Shown here one piece after another: positions 1 through 12,326 of a stretch of DNA of 64,000 nt. Where the stretch lies: NCBI GenBank assembly GCA_029747015.1, contig JAKOGI010003075.1, positions 1 to 64,000 of the forward strand, given 5' to 3'. The DNA comes from Carnegiea gigantea. Taxonomy: Eukaryota; Streptophyta; Magnoliopsida; Caryophyllales; Cactaceae. The notes under the pieces were generated by a model that was not told the origin of the DNA, did no database searches, and worked only from the letters and a program-made list of their open reading frames with translations. The translations under genes and the position numbers were made by a program. Numbering within the stretch: position 1 is the first letter of the stretch; each line of letters begins with the position of its first letter.

Positions 1-105
1 TATATATTTATACATATATATATATATATGTGTGTGTGTATATATATATACATATATATATGTATGTATGTATATATAGACACACACACACACGTACATA
101 CACAC

Positions 106-136
<31 letters not shown>
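1..136. repeat. Compound TA/TG microsatellite
   Basis: Alternating TA, TG and CA dinucleotide runs fill the left edge of the window. Length is probably variable between individuals. No coding potential. Confidence 0.95.
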
Positions 137-2129
137 ACCAAAAGAAATGGGGGAAAGAAAAGGGATAAGGAGGACAAAGGCGCGTGATTCTCATAACCTC
201 CTGGCGCTATCAACATGCAAGGCTCAGGCGTCTTTTTTGAATTTTTATTTTGGGCAGTTGTCAGAGGAAACAAACAAGGGGGGATTAATGGTTGTGGATC
301 CCCATGTTTCCCATCATCTTCCTCCTCATGTTGGGCAGAAGGTAACTGCTTTGCCTGTATCTTGTTATAAAAGGCGGAAAGAAAGCGGAGCACCAAAGAA
401 AAAAGAACAGAGCAAAAAAAAATTATTACCGTGAAGAAGAAGAAAAAGAAGTACGGGGAATTGAAAATTTAGATTCAAAAAGTTTGGATAGCATTCTCTT
501 CGAGTTCAAGTCAACAAAACTCAAGGTAAAACTACAATGAAGTATCGATGCTTTGCGTGTTTGCCAGAAATCTCCAATCCCTATTTTCAAGTTTGTTATG
601 GAAGTAACCAAAAGGGATGGCAAATCACAGGAAGAACGTCAGGTTTAAGGTTTAATCAAAATTTTGGATCATATCAGATCCCATCCTATGCTGAAAAAAA
701 AAAAGATCCTGTCAAATCTAAATTCCTGTGGGAATCATAAAATTATGGATTTTCCTAGATTATAGTTCCTGCCAGAACCATAAAGCATATGTGTTGATGA
801 AAATTGGGCATCAATTATTATTTTTGGCCAAGGAGATTTTGCCCCTCTAATGGAGTTTTGGGAGAGCAATATGAATTAATCTTCTTCAGTTACTCTTCAT
901 CCAAATTAATTGTATTGTTATGGCTAACTTTTGACAGGAAAGGAATGCGTCAAACAAGTCCTCTGTTTTGATTATTTACTTTCCCCCTTAACTAAGTTAA
1001 AACCACAATGGGACTCAGATTTGGGTTTCATCAAATAAAAATAGGAGATCATTAAATAAGACAAAAGATAGTCTTTGGCTCACATAACCCCTTTACAAAT
1101 TTGCAGTCGAGTAAGGGTTATATCAAAATAAAGAGATGAAGGGGGTAGATTTCCAGTTCATAATTTTATTTTCTCTTCCTCTTTCTTGACATATCAATTT
1201 CTGGGTAATCTGGGCATCCTGCTATCCATCACTTTACCTTTTTATTAAAATTCCAAAAGAAAACAAAGAGGAGGGGTCTGCTAATGAGGAAGGAGAAGTG
1301 AGGATATTAAGCGCAGAAATAGGGGAGAAGGATAAAGCAATATTTATAAGATGTGAGACCATAAACTCAGTAAGATGTGAAATCATAAACCTAGAAGGAA
1401 AGCTATTGCATCTAGGACTCTATATTCTGTTAAGGATATTATAATCCTAAGCTAATTCACCCAAATAAAAAAATTTTTATCTAGTTACAAACAAGACAAA
1501 AATCAGCAATCAAATAAACATAAATCATCGCATACACGCATAAATGAAAAGGAATTTCAACTCAATTTTAAAGCAGCAATTGCAGCACAACGATCTGCTA
1601 CATTGATGCACATCTGGTCTTTATCATTCAAAGTTCGGATGCAGCGCGTGCCTGAGTATTGAAGTCAGGAAAAGAAGTCAAAATGCATCACTTGGCAAAT
1701 TGGTGGATGGTGTCCCAAGATGAGTCCCAAGATTACATACAAAACTTAGGGCCAAACAAAAATCACATTCAAAAGCTTTCACCCGTAAACCAGCAGCTGA
1801 GGTGCTGGATTTTTTGCATCAGGCATACCAAAAAAGAGGGTTGAAGATAAATCGCATGAGGCTAGGATCACTGTTTGTCAATGGTAACAAGTCCAAGTAA
1901 GGGACTTTAAGAAAGTAACAATGGCTATTAATCACAAGATTATAATTAATTCCCGGTGAAGTCTTATAAGATGGGGGGTGTCATTAGTCACTACATATGA
2001 GTATGAATTGCTTGGCGTTTAAACGTAGATGTTACTTTTTGTACGTCTACTTACATAAAATTTGTAGGGCATGAAATAAAATATGAATAAAATAAATATC
2101 GACTAGAACTATGGTGGCTTAGTTCCATA
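137..2129. other. Intergenic, no gene seen
   Basis: AT-rich sequence with only short random open frames (longest about 95 codons at 147-434, basic and low-complexity, no family resemblance). No splice-linked exons, TIRs or LTRs were recognised. Confidence 0.6.
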
Positions 2130-3560
2130 AAGGATATGTAGGAAGTTTGATATAAAATCTTTTAAGTTCAGTCTAAATCGAAGTACTTAAATGGGCTCAA
2201 ATTGACACCCTCTACTTTACAAAAAAGTTATTCCAAATCGATTGCACCTTACCTACTCAAACAACAAAAACTCAAGCCTCATAAATATAGAAACCGATCC
2301 CTCAAATTCCCAAGTCCACGAAACGGACCAAAACCCTTATTTATACTCCCCTCTTGCACAAAGACCAAATTTAAAAATTTTTTGACCCTTGGTTACACAT
2401 TATGTAACCAAAAACAAACGAAAAGCTAAGCTCCTTAAAAAATTTTAAAAAAAAACAACTCTTCTCAAATCTTAAGTTGACCTGAATGGATCAAACCCTA
2501 GACAAATATACAACCAAGGTCATCAAATTTTCCCCTCCATGGTGCAAGCTTGACAAAATAATTTTTGGACCAATAGCTACGTCAATTTTAGCTCACTAAG
2601 GGTACGCAGGAAATCCATAAATAAAGTTCGGGTGCAGTCGCAAGTTAAACAAAATTAAACGGACCGACCTCAATAAAGGCTAAGTCGGACAATAAAATCA
2701 TGAAATGGCTAAAAATACAACTTAGCCACGAGCTAAAAAATTGATAGTTCTGCATTTGCACTTCCTGGATTTGTACGTTCATTGATTGTGGAGTTAGTAC
2801 TTCTCAGTTCATGTTGTTGGTGCAACTCTTCTTGGAGAGTTTGGGATCGAAGTGGTTGTGGGTAAATTTTGAGACCTTTTAATGAGTTGTAAAATATATG
2901 GTGAAGTAGCTTATGGGCATGACTAAATTGATCAAACCCGTGAGGTTTGTAATTAAAAAAAAAAAAATCCAAATATCAAAATTGAATCAAAATTATGGTC
3001 TTTTTTTTTATATCAAGTGGTTATTAACCTAACCAAAATAAAAGATAAATTAAATCAAATAAAAATAAAAGAGCTACGATTGGTTTGATCCTCTATAAAA
3101 GAGATACGTAGGCAGCTCACAATAAAAAATGAGTGCAACCCAAATTCCAAATCAAACAAAATTACCCACTCCCTAATTAGAATTCATTAGGTCTAGAATT
3201 AAGTTTTGAATATGGGCGATTTGACGTTAAAAATATGATAATGGTCGATCTAAATTTTATAAAGTCTTACTAAAGCAAAATGAAGCAAAGAAAGAAAATA
3301 AAAAACAGATGAATCGAAATCAAAAGGTGGTCTCCCGAGAGGAGGACGTAATTAAGGAGGTTATCCTCTTGAATAGGGTCATACTCAAAACAAAGCGATG
3401 TAGATTTTTTGTGTACGTTGGAAAGTTGTGTTATCTATATTTATTTTTATTAATTTTTTGCGCAACATGTATTCGACCAAAACATATAGGCAGTAACCTA
3501 TAAAGACCGATGCAACCAGTACAGACCGTTATCTAGAGTTCATTAGGTCTAGAATGAAGC
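2130..3560 (+). repeat. Degenerate repeats around an 'acgtaggcag' motif
   Basis: A short motif recurs about every 400-500 bases (near 2135, 2598, 3096 and 3486). It is a variant of 'gatacgtaggcagc' followed 15-30 bases later by 'gtgcaacc' or 'gtgcagtc'. A second shared block, 'ttcattaggtctagaat', occurs near 3185 and 3540. Such motifs are known from non-coding parts of Tat/Ogre-type Ty3 elements, so this is probably an old retrotransposon remnant. No ends or ORFs survive. Confidence 0.4.
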
Positions 3561-3689
3561 AATACTGAAAAATGGTTTCTGACATGTACGCTGCCAACTT
3601 GTAATGGATAATACGATATTGTATCTAAGACCATGGCTATGCCATTTTAAGAAAATTAACTAACGGTTATCGAAACCAAAACTTTTTTT

Positions 3690-4331
3690 TTTTCGTTCAA
3701 ACTATACTAATTAGATGTACACGTTGGATGCCTAAAAAACATACAACCAAGTTGAAACTTATTTTTTTGGTGAAATTATTGTATTCAAATGTTTAGTGCC
3801 TAAGAAACGATAGAACAAATCAAAGCTTAGGTTTTTTTTCTCCAAATATTACTAATCAGACGTATACTTTGCCTGAAAAAAGATAGAACCAATTTTGTTG
3901 TAGTGTTGAGCGTTGCTATTTACTATTTCAATTGTCATATTAAAGAAAGGAGGGACAATCTATTCAAAGAAAGATTGATTAATTGAAAATTTTAATCCAA
4001 TTTCGGTTAAAATTCTTACCAAATCAAAAATTCAATTAATTGAAATCAAAAATATAATTTCAGTGCTGATAATCAAAATTTCCTCCCCTACTAACTAATT
4101 AAGTTACACTTTTAGTGCCTCAAAAAAGATAAAAGCAATTTAACTATAGCGTTGATTGTCGCCATTTCCCACCTAAATTGTCATTTTAAAGAACGGAAAG
4201 ACATTCTATTAAAGGAAAGATCGGTTAATTGAAAATTTTTATATAATTTTAGTTTAGATTTTTATCAAATCAAAAATTCAATTATCCAAATCAAAAATAT
4301 AAGTTCAGCGCTGAAAACTAAAATTTCCTCC
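3690..4331 (+). repeat. Degenerate tandem repeat, about 240-bp dimer
   Basis: Two units (about 3850-4088 and 4089-4331) align along their length. Both carry 'tagtgcct/tttgcctgaaaaaagata', then 'tagtgttgagcgttg' or its variant, a 'tcaaaaattcaatta' block and a terminal 'aaaatttcctcc'. Two partial units with the same 'gcctaa(a/g)aaacgata' core precede them near 3725 and 3800. No coding potential. Confidence 0.6.
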
Positions 4332-4944
4332 ACTAACAACAACCATAAAGAGGGGGTTTATCACATGTAGGGGTGGCACTGGACCACGTTAATATGGAGT
4401 AAATTAAGTATCACCCACATCCATCACTTATCTTTACCCACTTCAGTCTACGCATAATCTATAAAATATCTCATCCATATCCATAATAAATCATACGTGC
4501 ATGAAGGAGTATGAATTGAGTAATAAAGACAAAAGGTATACATAATATTAAAAAAATTTAAGAGAAATATACATATTTTGAAAGGAAGGGGGTAAATATG
4601 TGAGATTGATAAAGCTTATGCTATACTACATTTGTTAGTAATGGGAAGAACAAGTACTTGATCATTTAAAAATACATAAGCTATAAGAGATAGAACTGGG
4701 AAAAAAAAAGAAAAAAATGTAAATAGGTAATTAATGTATCTCAACTTAAGTAGTTGATGGATTAGGTTCCTACATTATACTGACTTTTGTTTATAGAAAC
4801 TATTATTTAGTTCTATTTGGACTGAGGGAGTTGTGGCTCCCTTAGCCCTAACATGTCTTCGCCACTATCACCCATTCATTGTCCATATTTTCAAGTCCAG
4901 TTATCAAGTATGGGTGGGATTAATGGGACTACCAAAAAAATTTG
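4332..4944. other. Intergenic, no gene seen
   Basis: AT-rich, with short frames only. The start (4375, 'taggggtggca') resembles a decayed hAT-type terminus, but I found no partner end. Confidence 0.45.
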
Positions 4945-5340
<396 letters not shown>

Positions 5341-5631
5341 GTGGTGTCAGTTAACTTAACAAGTGTTTGAATTAAAATAACGCTAAACAATTCACAATAG
5401 TCAAGAATTCTACCCAGTATTTTTTTGAGCTAATATGTGATAATTAAAAACTAAAAATGCCATTATGTCCATTTTCTACCCTGCTGCATCCCATTTGAAT
5501 TTAATGTTCAATTGTTTGTTGCATGGTTTTGTGACTGTTATATAGGAAAAAAAGGAAAATGAAACAAAAATTTGTTGAGGTTAGTTAAAAGATCCCCTCC
5601 TATATTTCCCTCCGTTTTTTCTTTACTCATC

Positions 5632-5769
5632 CCCAAATTGAACATTAAGGTTTGATTTGAATCCCTAACAAGATCAATTTGCTCAAAATCAACAAGAATG
5701 ATGTCAAATTCACTTGCTAATTGCGAGGCCTACACTACATTTGAGATGAGTTTGCTTATCATCATCAGC

Positions 5770-5807
<38 letters not shown>

Positions 5808-5834
5808 TAGGTTTAAGGCAAATGATTCTAATGT
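5632..5834 (+). repeat. Minisatellite unit A with (GA)n, left of the large LTR element
   Basis: Begins 'catccccaaattgaa', contains 'agatcaatttgctcaaaatcaacaag', a (GA)n run at 5771-5803 and ends 'ctaggtttaaggcaaatgattctaatgttct'-like. The same unit recurs twice directly after the right end of the large LTR element (23690-24060). The element therefore interrupts a pre-existing tandem array. Confidence 0.75.
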
Positions 5835-5839
5835 TCTCC

Positions 5840-8800
5840 TGTAACACCTCTACCCCTAGGGCTAGAAGTGATAATAATTTCTTAAATTTTGGAACGAAAC
5901 AAAAAGAATTGTAACCTAGATTTAAAGTATTACATTAGATTCCTGCAATAATAAAAAAACATAAAAGACATATCTAAACAAGTAGGACAGCTACGCACCA
6001 AAGACCACAACTCTATGAGCCACATGCATGCAGTACACAACCTAAAAAATTAAAGAGAAAAAGAAATGCTGAAAAGTACAACTCAATAGATCACACATCC
6101 AAAGTAACCATTCAACCATAATGACCGAAAAATGAGCATCTACTTAGAAGGTTGTTCATACGGCCATTCAAAGTGATAATCAGATGACATACAATCTATA
6201 AATTCAAACATTAGACTTAAATGTGTTCATAGGAGCCTACAATCTAACACGGTACATCATTCTAACCCTTGAGTTAAAATATACAAATTTCGAGTTCCTT
6301 AACACCAACTGACAAGGGCATCTACGAGAAAACAAGCGATCCCACAAAGTCTGATAATGTCCACATGCTTTATAAGAACCTAGAAAAAAGGGAAATAGAG
6401 AGGGATGAACTACCATACACTCAGCGGATAATCTGTAATCCCGAAATCCAAAGCAATTACATGCAACACAATAAGTAGCAATCATACTAATTTCTTACCT
6501 AACATAGCATATTAAGACATTTACGATCAAACAAGAAGTAGCCAACCTTCACTATGACCCAAGAGCCGGGAAGAGGTAGCCCATTCGACTCTTAAGTAAA
6601 TATTTAACATCAAAGGGGCTCATTTGGGTGAGTGACGTGACTCTTTCAGTATGAAAGTAAAAATACCAGCCGAAAAGGAGTGCACTCTTATTTAAATCGA
6701 GTTGGACTCTCATAAAACTCATTCCACATAAAGAAGGCCATTTTTTGATTTAATAAAAATCCGTTCAAAGAGTACTTCCACTTTTCAAAACTTCTGCACT
6801 AGCATGAATTAGAACGAGTAGTTTCTAACTTATAATAGATGAGAAATCAGTTTTTGAACATCGGATTCACATGTTGGTGCTCTCTTTAAGTGAGTCTCAT
6901 AACTCATGACTCATGGTATCCCGCGGCCTCCCATGGTCATCGGAATTTTACCCTCTTCAGGGTCTATTAGGGTTTCTACTTCTACGTCTACTCCGTTGGA
7001 ATTAGTGTTCCTGCATACTGGGTCTACTCCCTAAATAGTATCCATACAATTTGCATTATCCTCTTAGCCAAAAACATCTCAAGTGAACTTTTGTTTTCAG
7101 CGTGTGAAAAGATCACATTATGAAAATGAGCCTCGAAATAGTGAGTATCGATTGCAAGGACAATAGAAGCATATACCCCAAAGAATGCCACAATTGCAGT
7201 TTTCCCAAAAGTCCACCTCTAAATCATTTAGAAGAGTTATAAGCCGAGTTAGCAATCTCAAATATTTGTTTTGTTCCAATTTGCTAAGTAAGTTACTGAA
7301 GCTTGGTTAACTAGAATGGTCCTTTAATTATTGCAAGTCCAAAATTTGAGTTAGAACAATGTGTGCCATGTCAAATGAATCTAAGAGTTGTTACAAGGAT
7401 CGGTAGAACCAATTAGATTGCAGAAAGGCCCATAAAACAACTTTGGGATACATGAATTCGCAAAACAATCAAGGATCCAATTTGCCAAAAGTATGCTTTC
7501 AAAGTTCGTTTCAAGAATCTTTTCGTAGTTACAAGGTTTAACTCTAAAAATGCTTATCAAAAGACTCACAAAACATTACTTCAAAAATTAAATGTTACTT
7601 TAATCTTTGAAATTTTTACCCACTTTAATCTTTGAAATCTTTGCCCACTCAATTGACCAAGGAACGGGAAGGCATAGACCCTTTTTTTTTCCTCAACCTA
7701 CCCTTATGAAGTTAAATTTTACCACTCAATGCAGCCTTATGATCGAACAACCAAGATAAGCTAACAGTTCGAAACATCCACATAAGTTTCGACAAACAAA
7801 CTGGCAAGCTGGGCCAGGGCAACCTACTGCCTGGTTCATAGCCTTTGTCCACTACTGGACCGAGCTGCTGGATTGCCCTACCATTCGCCCCCCTCCAGGC
7901 ATGTTCTTAGGCAGAGTGCACACAGGGCACAAAGTGAGCAGCACAGTGGTGCAACACTAGAATTCGATACAATTGCTACCAAAAATAATCAAAACGGTTC
8001 TTAGAAGCGAAGCAAGCAAAGCAAATCACCATAGCACTTCATAATTTTGCAATAACAATTCTCAACCCGGGCCCCCTCGTCACAAAATTCACCTCAAAAT
8101 CACATCTTGTCCACACAAGCATTTAAGTAACTCATTCAATCCCTTGTCTCACCCAATTTTCCATTTGACATATAAATTCTAACGTGGGCATCCAATCTTA
8201 ATTTCCATGGCAACTTTCAAAAATAATTTGAATATAGTATTAAGTTTACGATAGAAGATTACCCACTTTGAATTCAAGTTTGAGGACCCGATTTGCTAAG
8301 TTAATTGGGTGGAAAAATCTGAGTTGGGTTCGAACCTCCCTCCTCCTCGGCTGCTGGGTTTGAGTTTCTCCCCCTTCTTGGGGCTGCTTTACTACCAGTT
8401 TCCTCCTCATCTGCCTGTTGCTGCTCTTCTTCTTCCTCCTCTCTCTTTTGCCTTTGCTTTATCTCTTTACCCATGCTTTCTTCTCTCTAAATAGTGGGCA
8501 TGGTAGTGACTTTCATAAGGTTCACTGGTGGAAATGAACATGAGAGAAATTTTGTGTTCTTGGTTATTCTGAATCGTGGTTGGGACTCTTAAAAACAAAT
8601 CTTGGCCCTTTTCTTATTTTTTTTTTTAATCATCAACCCAAAAGAGGAGTTTAGGCCCAAATAAGCTAAGCCCCAAATTGATTCCAATAGCTAATAACCC
8701 AATTTGTCTTGTTTACTTTTGTGTCGGCCTAATTTTCGCTAACTTACTATTTCTTGCAATCACAGAATAAATCAAAAAAATTGCAAAACTAATTCACATT

Positions 8801-8931
8801 TATTAATAATATACTTATTAATGTACTTAACTAACATGCAAAAGTTAGCTAATATACCTAATATAATAAGACATAGCTAATAAAATTATGACCTTAATAA
8901 TAATCATAATTGAAATTCCTCAGTTATCACA
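5840..8931 (-). repeat. 3' LTR of the large non-coding LTR element
   Basis: This copy aligns end to end with 12327-15190 plus 23397-23681. It contains the pyrimidine-rich block at 8330-8490 that gives a spurious leucine/proline-rich frame. The same frame reappears at 14846-15034 in the other LTR, which shows it belongs to the repeat and is not a gene. Confidence 0.85.
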
Positions 8932-8947
8932 CTCTCCCCCTTAAAAG
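8932..8947 (-). other. Polypurine tract of the large LTR element
   Basis: Read on the minus strand: CTTTTAAGGGGGAGAG directly abutting the LTR start TGTGATAAC. This fixes the element's orientation. Confidence 0.8.
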
Positions 8948-11900
8948 AATTCCGTCCTCCTAATTTCAAAGTCTATGATAGAGTAAAACATGTGGTTCAC
9001 GTACACATGGCACAAACCATCCAAACTCCACAATTAAATCCAAAACTTTACTTAACAATTAAAAATAACTTTCAAGTTGGAAACTTGAGTTTATGGTATC
9101 CAATATCCTCCTCGCCAATCCTTCATATGCACCTACTCGCTCTAGCAAGGTGCCGATGGCAAATTGTGTATAAGAGAGGAAAATGAGTTGGGATGAATAA
9201 CCATATTAAGCTTATTTAAGATGAACACCAATTTTGAATCTCTCACCAAAACAACTATCATAATGACTATCAATTCATGCATCGATATGAGGTGACCTCT
9301 AAAGGATTTTGTATCTATAACAGTCAATGGCACAGACAACTGAATCAATTTAATTCTAAGGTATGAAAAAATTGAATCATTTTAGAATCCATTCAATCGG
9401 TAAGGGCTTCCAAATCACAGCAGAATAGTAGGGCATCAAATAGTATCGCATAGCATCATACCAATAATAACAACACTTAAAGGACAGCGCAGGCTGCAAC
9501 GACATAACGTAGAACAACACTTAGCACGGTAAAAGTCAAGAATAATCACAGCAGCAATCAATATTATGTGTATATAATAAGCAAATCGCTAGGCAATACA
9601 CCAAAACAAAAAAGCAGCAATAAGAACCAAACAAGCAGGACTACACCTACAATAACAAGAAGATTGCACAACAATAGCCCGAGCAACAACATGGTCAAAA
9701 CTAATAGTAAAACTATATACAGTAGCTAACAAATTCACGATCCATTCTTCCCTTGCATGAAACTTAAGCTCAAGCCCATGGCCTTCATACAAAATGAGCA
9801 CACATAAACCATAAGTGCAAGCAAATAAAAATACATACTTATGGATATGATGCTCAGCTATCACTTTAGGAGCACATGTCATTCATAACTAATTACACCA
9901 CACAAAATGAAATTAGAAAGTATGTGATGCATAACAGCTCAGTCATATTATATCAAGCATTAAGAACAGACATGACAACATTCATATTATACAACTTATT
10001 AGTGGAGTAGTTACTTCGAACTCCTAGACTAATGCCTTATGTTATACTTGTAACTATCTTTAATAAAATAAAAGATCTTCAATTCGGATGTATAGTTAAA
10101 AGGATGACAACCAGAAAAATCTATCGCAAAAGCTTAGCTGATTATAAGTTCTACTCTAGGGCCTTTGTATGAAACTAATTACTAAATCTAGACTATCGAT
10201 TATACCTTTAACAGCACAAGACATTCAAGTGCCTAAGCATGTACACCTTTTGAAAAATCACTTGAAGTATTCACAACATATAAGATACAAAACATGTAAT
10301 CTAGAATATACCATTGCACACAATCAATCCTACCAACAAAGTTGCACAACTCGCTGTTAAGGTAACAATCATATGCCAAGCATGTGGTCCTACAAATGTA
10401 ACAACAACTGACAAAAGCATAACTCTAAGGTTTTCAAGCTAATTTATGGTGTAACATATAATACTTGATAACCTACTCACTTCATGTCATAGCATGTCAA
10501 TAATTACGCTATATACTCATCCATCAATTGCGGCATTAAGAGTCTAATCATATTTATGACTGCATTTGCATCTCATCTAATATACTATTAAACACAGAAT
10601 TCACAAAGGTAGGCAAATGAGCAGAAGCTCCTAAGGCCATGCGCTCATGTTATGAGATAGGACTGTAATAATCACTAAAATTACAACATAAGAGGATAGG
10701 AGCATGCATGTCAAATAGCGACTCAACAAGAATACCATGCAACTAATCCACAGAAGTCAACTAATTCGATGAACTCAACCAAATTCCAAGCTACAAAAAC
10801 AACAAAGTTCATTTGTTTAAAAATTCATTGGTAGACACATCAATGATCGCCCATAACAAGTTTATGTGGTCATATGAGCTCTTATGTGCTTATGTTGTAC
10901 GGCATCCTATATTGACACTTTTGAGCATATAAAATCACAAAATTATTACATAGGAAGGCCCCTAGGCATCTATACGTCAATGCTAATCCTGGAAGGTAAC
11001 CTATGATCAAAGGGTAAGCCTTCCAGCTTTTCTAGAAGGCTTAGAAGCTAGTTGTCAGTAACGACTCTAGATGCTTATGAAGTAACTTGTAGTTTATTCA
11101 CTATGCAAAGTAATTCTAAGTCAAAAGGGTGACCTTTAGATAATGGCAACGGTAACCAAATCTAAGATTCACTTGACTGCTTGTTATGTCGACACTTAAC
11201 TCATTGAGAAGGTAGGCTTCCATCACTAGCAATGATCCTAAGCTAAAGACATTAGCATCGGTGGCGTTATAGATATGCCAACATGTCTATAAGACACTTC
11301 TATCCTATACGTAGTTATAAGAACTTTAAGGACTCGCAGTACGAAAGGGAGGTTCAGTTGTGGAGTTACAGAGAGCTCTAACCTCCGAACTCTGTATTAA
11401 TACTTCGGGAAGCATTGGTAGTCAAAACAATCGCATAGGGAAATGAAAAATACATCATATAAGAAACACTGACCATGCATAGAACAACAATGATAGCGTA
11501 CAATTAACAACAACAAACAGTATGAAATGGCGGGAACACACATATGCAAGGTCTAGTAGGATTCCACCACTATCACCTAGATTTGCATGCAAGCCTATGA
11601 AAATCTCAAGCTCGTTAATCAATTTTGAGTTTACAGAAAGAAGGTGCCACTTATCAGGGTTTCCAAATATAAAAGGTACACTCTAATCCATTTCTAAATT
11701 GTTCATTATTAACAAATCCCGTGATGTACATATCTCAGTGTGCACACACAGGAACGCATATTCATAATTTGAAACCCATGCACTATCATAAAATGGATAC
11801 AAGTCTTCAAATATGAGAGCAGAGCTAACTCGATAATTAGAAAATACTAACATTCCAAAATCTTTAGGTTTCGAAAATGGAAAATGACTTAACTATTTCT

Positions 11901-12307
11901 AGTCTCCTTTCTACCAATATTTAAGTACGTATGCTCACTCCATTATAGGGCTTGAGGAGCAAATCGTTCATTAAGGGCAAAGAGTAGGCCTAGAGTTAAC
12001 AATTTGCAGCCTTTTGGGTTCAAAACCATGCATATCTTCAACTACGTCATTAAAGATACATGCGTAAAAACATTTACTAATAGAGCTAACACTTAGGTTA
12101 CTCATGACAGCACAAGTTATTTAGCTTATATTCTAACACATAGCTTATTTTTTCAATCAATCGGTTTACTTATTTTACACCATAATCGATCAATCATATT
12201 AGAAACAAATTTACACCCAAAGATACATCATTGCCATATTGTCACTCAAAAAATACCTAGACGGCTTTACAAAATGCAAGACTTATGTCACGAATTGTGG
12301 ACGTAGG
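8948..12307 (-). other. Internal region of the large LTR element, non-coding
   Basis: About 3.4 kb without any gag, protease, RT or integrase similarity that I can see. The longest frame (9589-9882, minus, 97 codons) is hydrophobic and unrecognised. This is the expected layout of a large retrotransposon derivative mobilised in trans. Confidence 0.7.
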
Positions 12308-12324
12308 ACCCTGCTGTGATCCCA
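12308..12324 (-). other. Primer binding site (tRNA-Met type)
   Basis: On the minus strand TGGGATCACAGCAGG lies two bases after the LTR end. It differs at a few positions from the usual plant initiator-tRNA-Met complement (TGGTATCAGAGC). Confidence 0.7.
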
Positions 12325-12326
12325 CC

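Noticed and set aside
147..434. 95-codon frame near the left edge
   Set aside because: Basic, low-complexity, no family resemblance, and no splice or promoter support.
8309..8494. Leucine/proline-rich frame, with a similar one at 14846-15034
   Set aside because: The pair exists because both lie at the same place in the two LTR copies. It is pyrimidine-rich repeat sequence.
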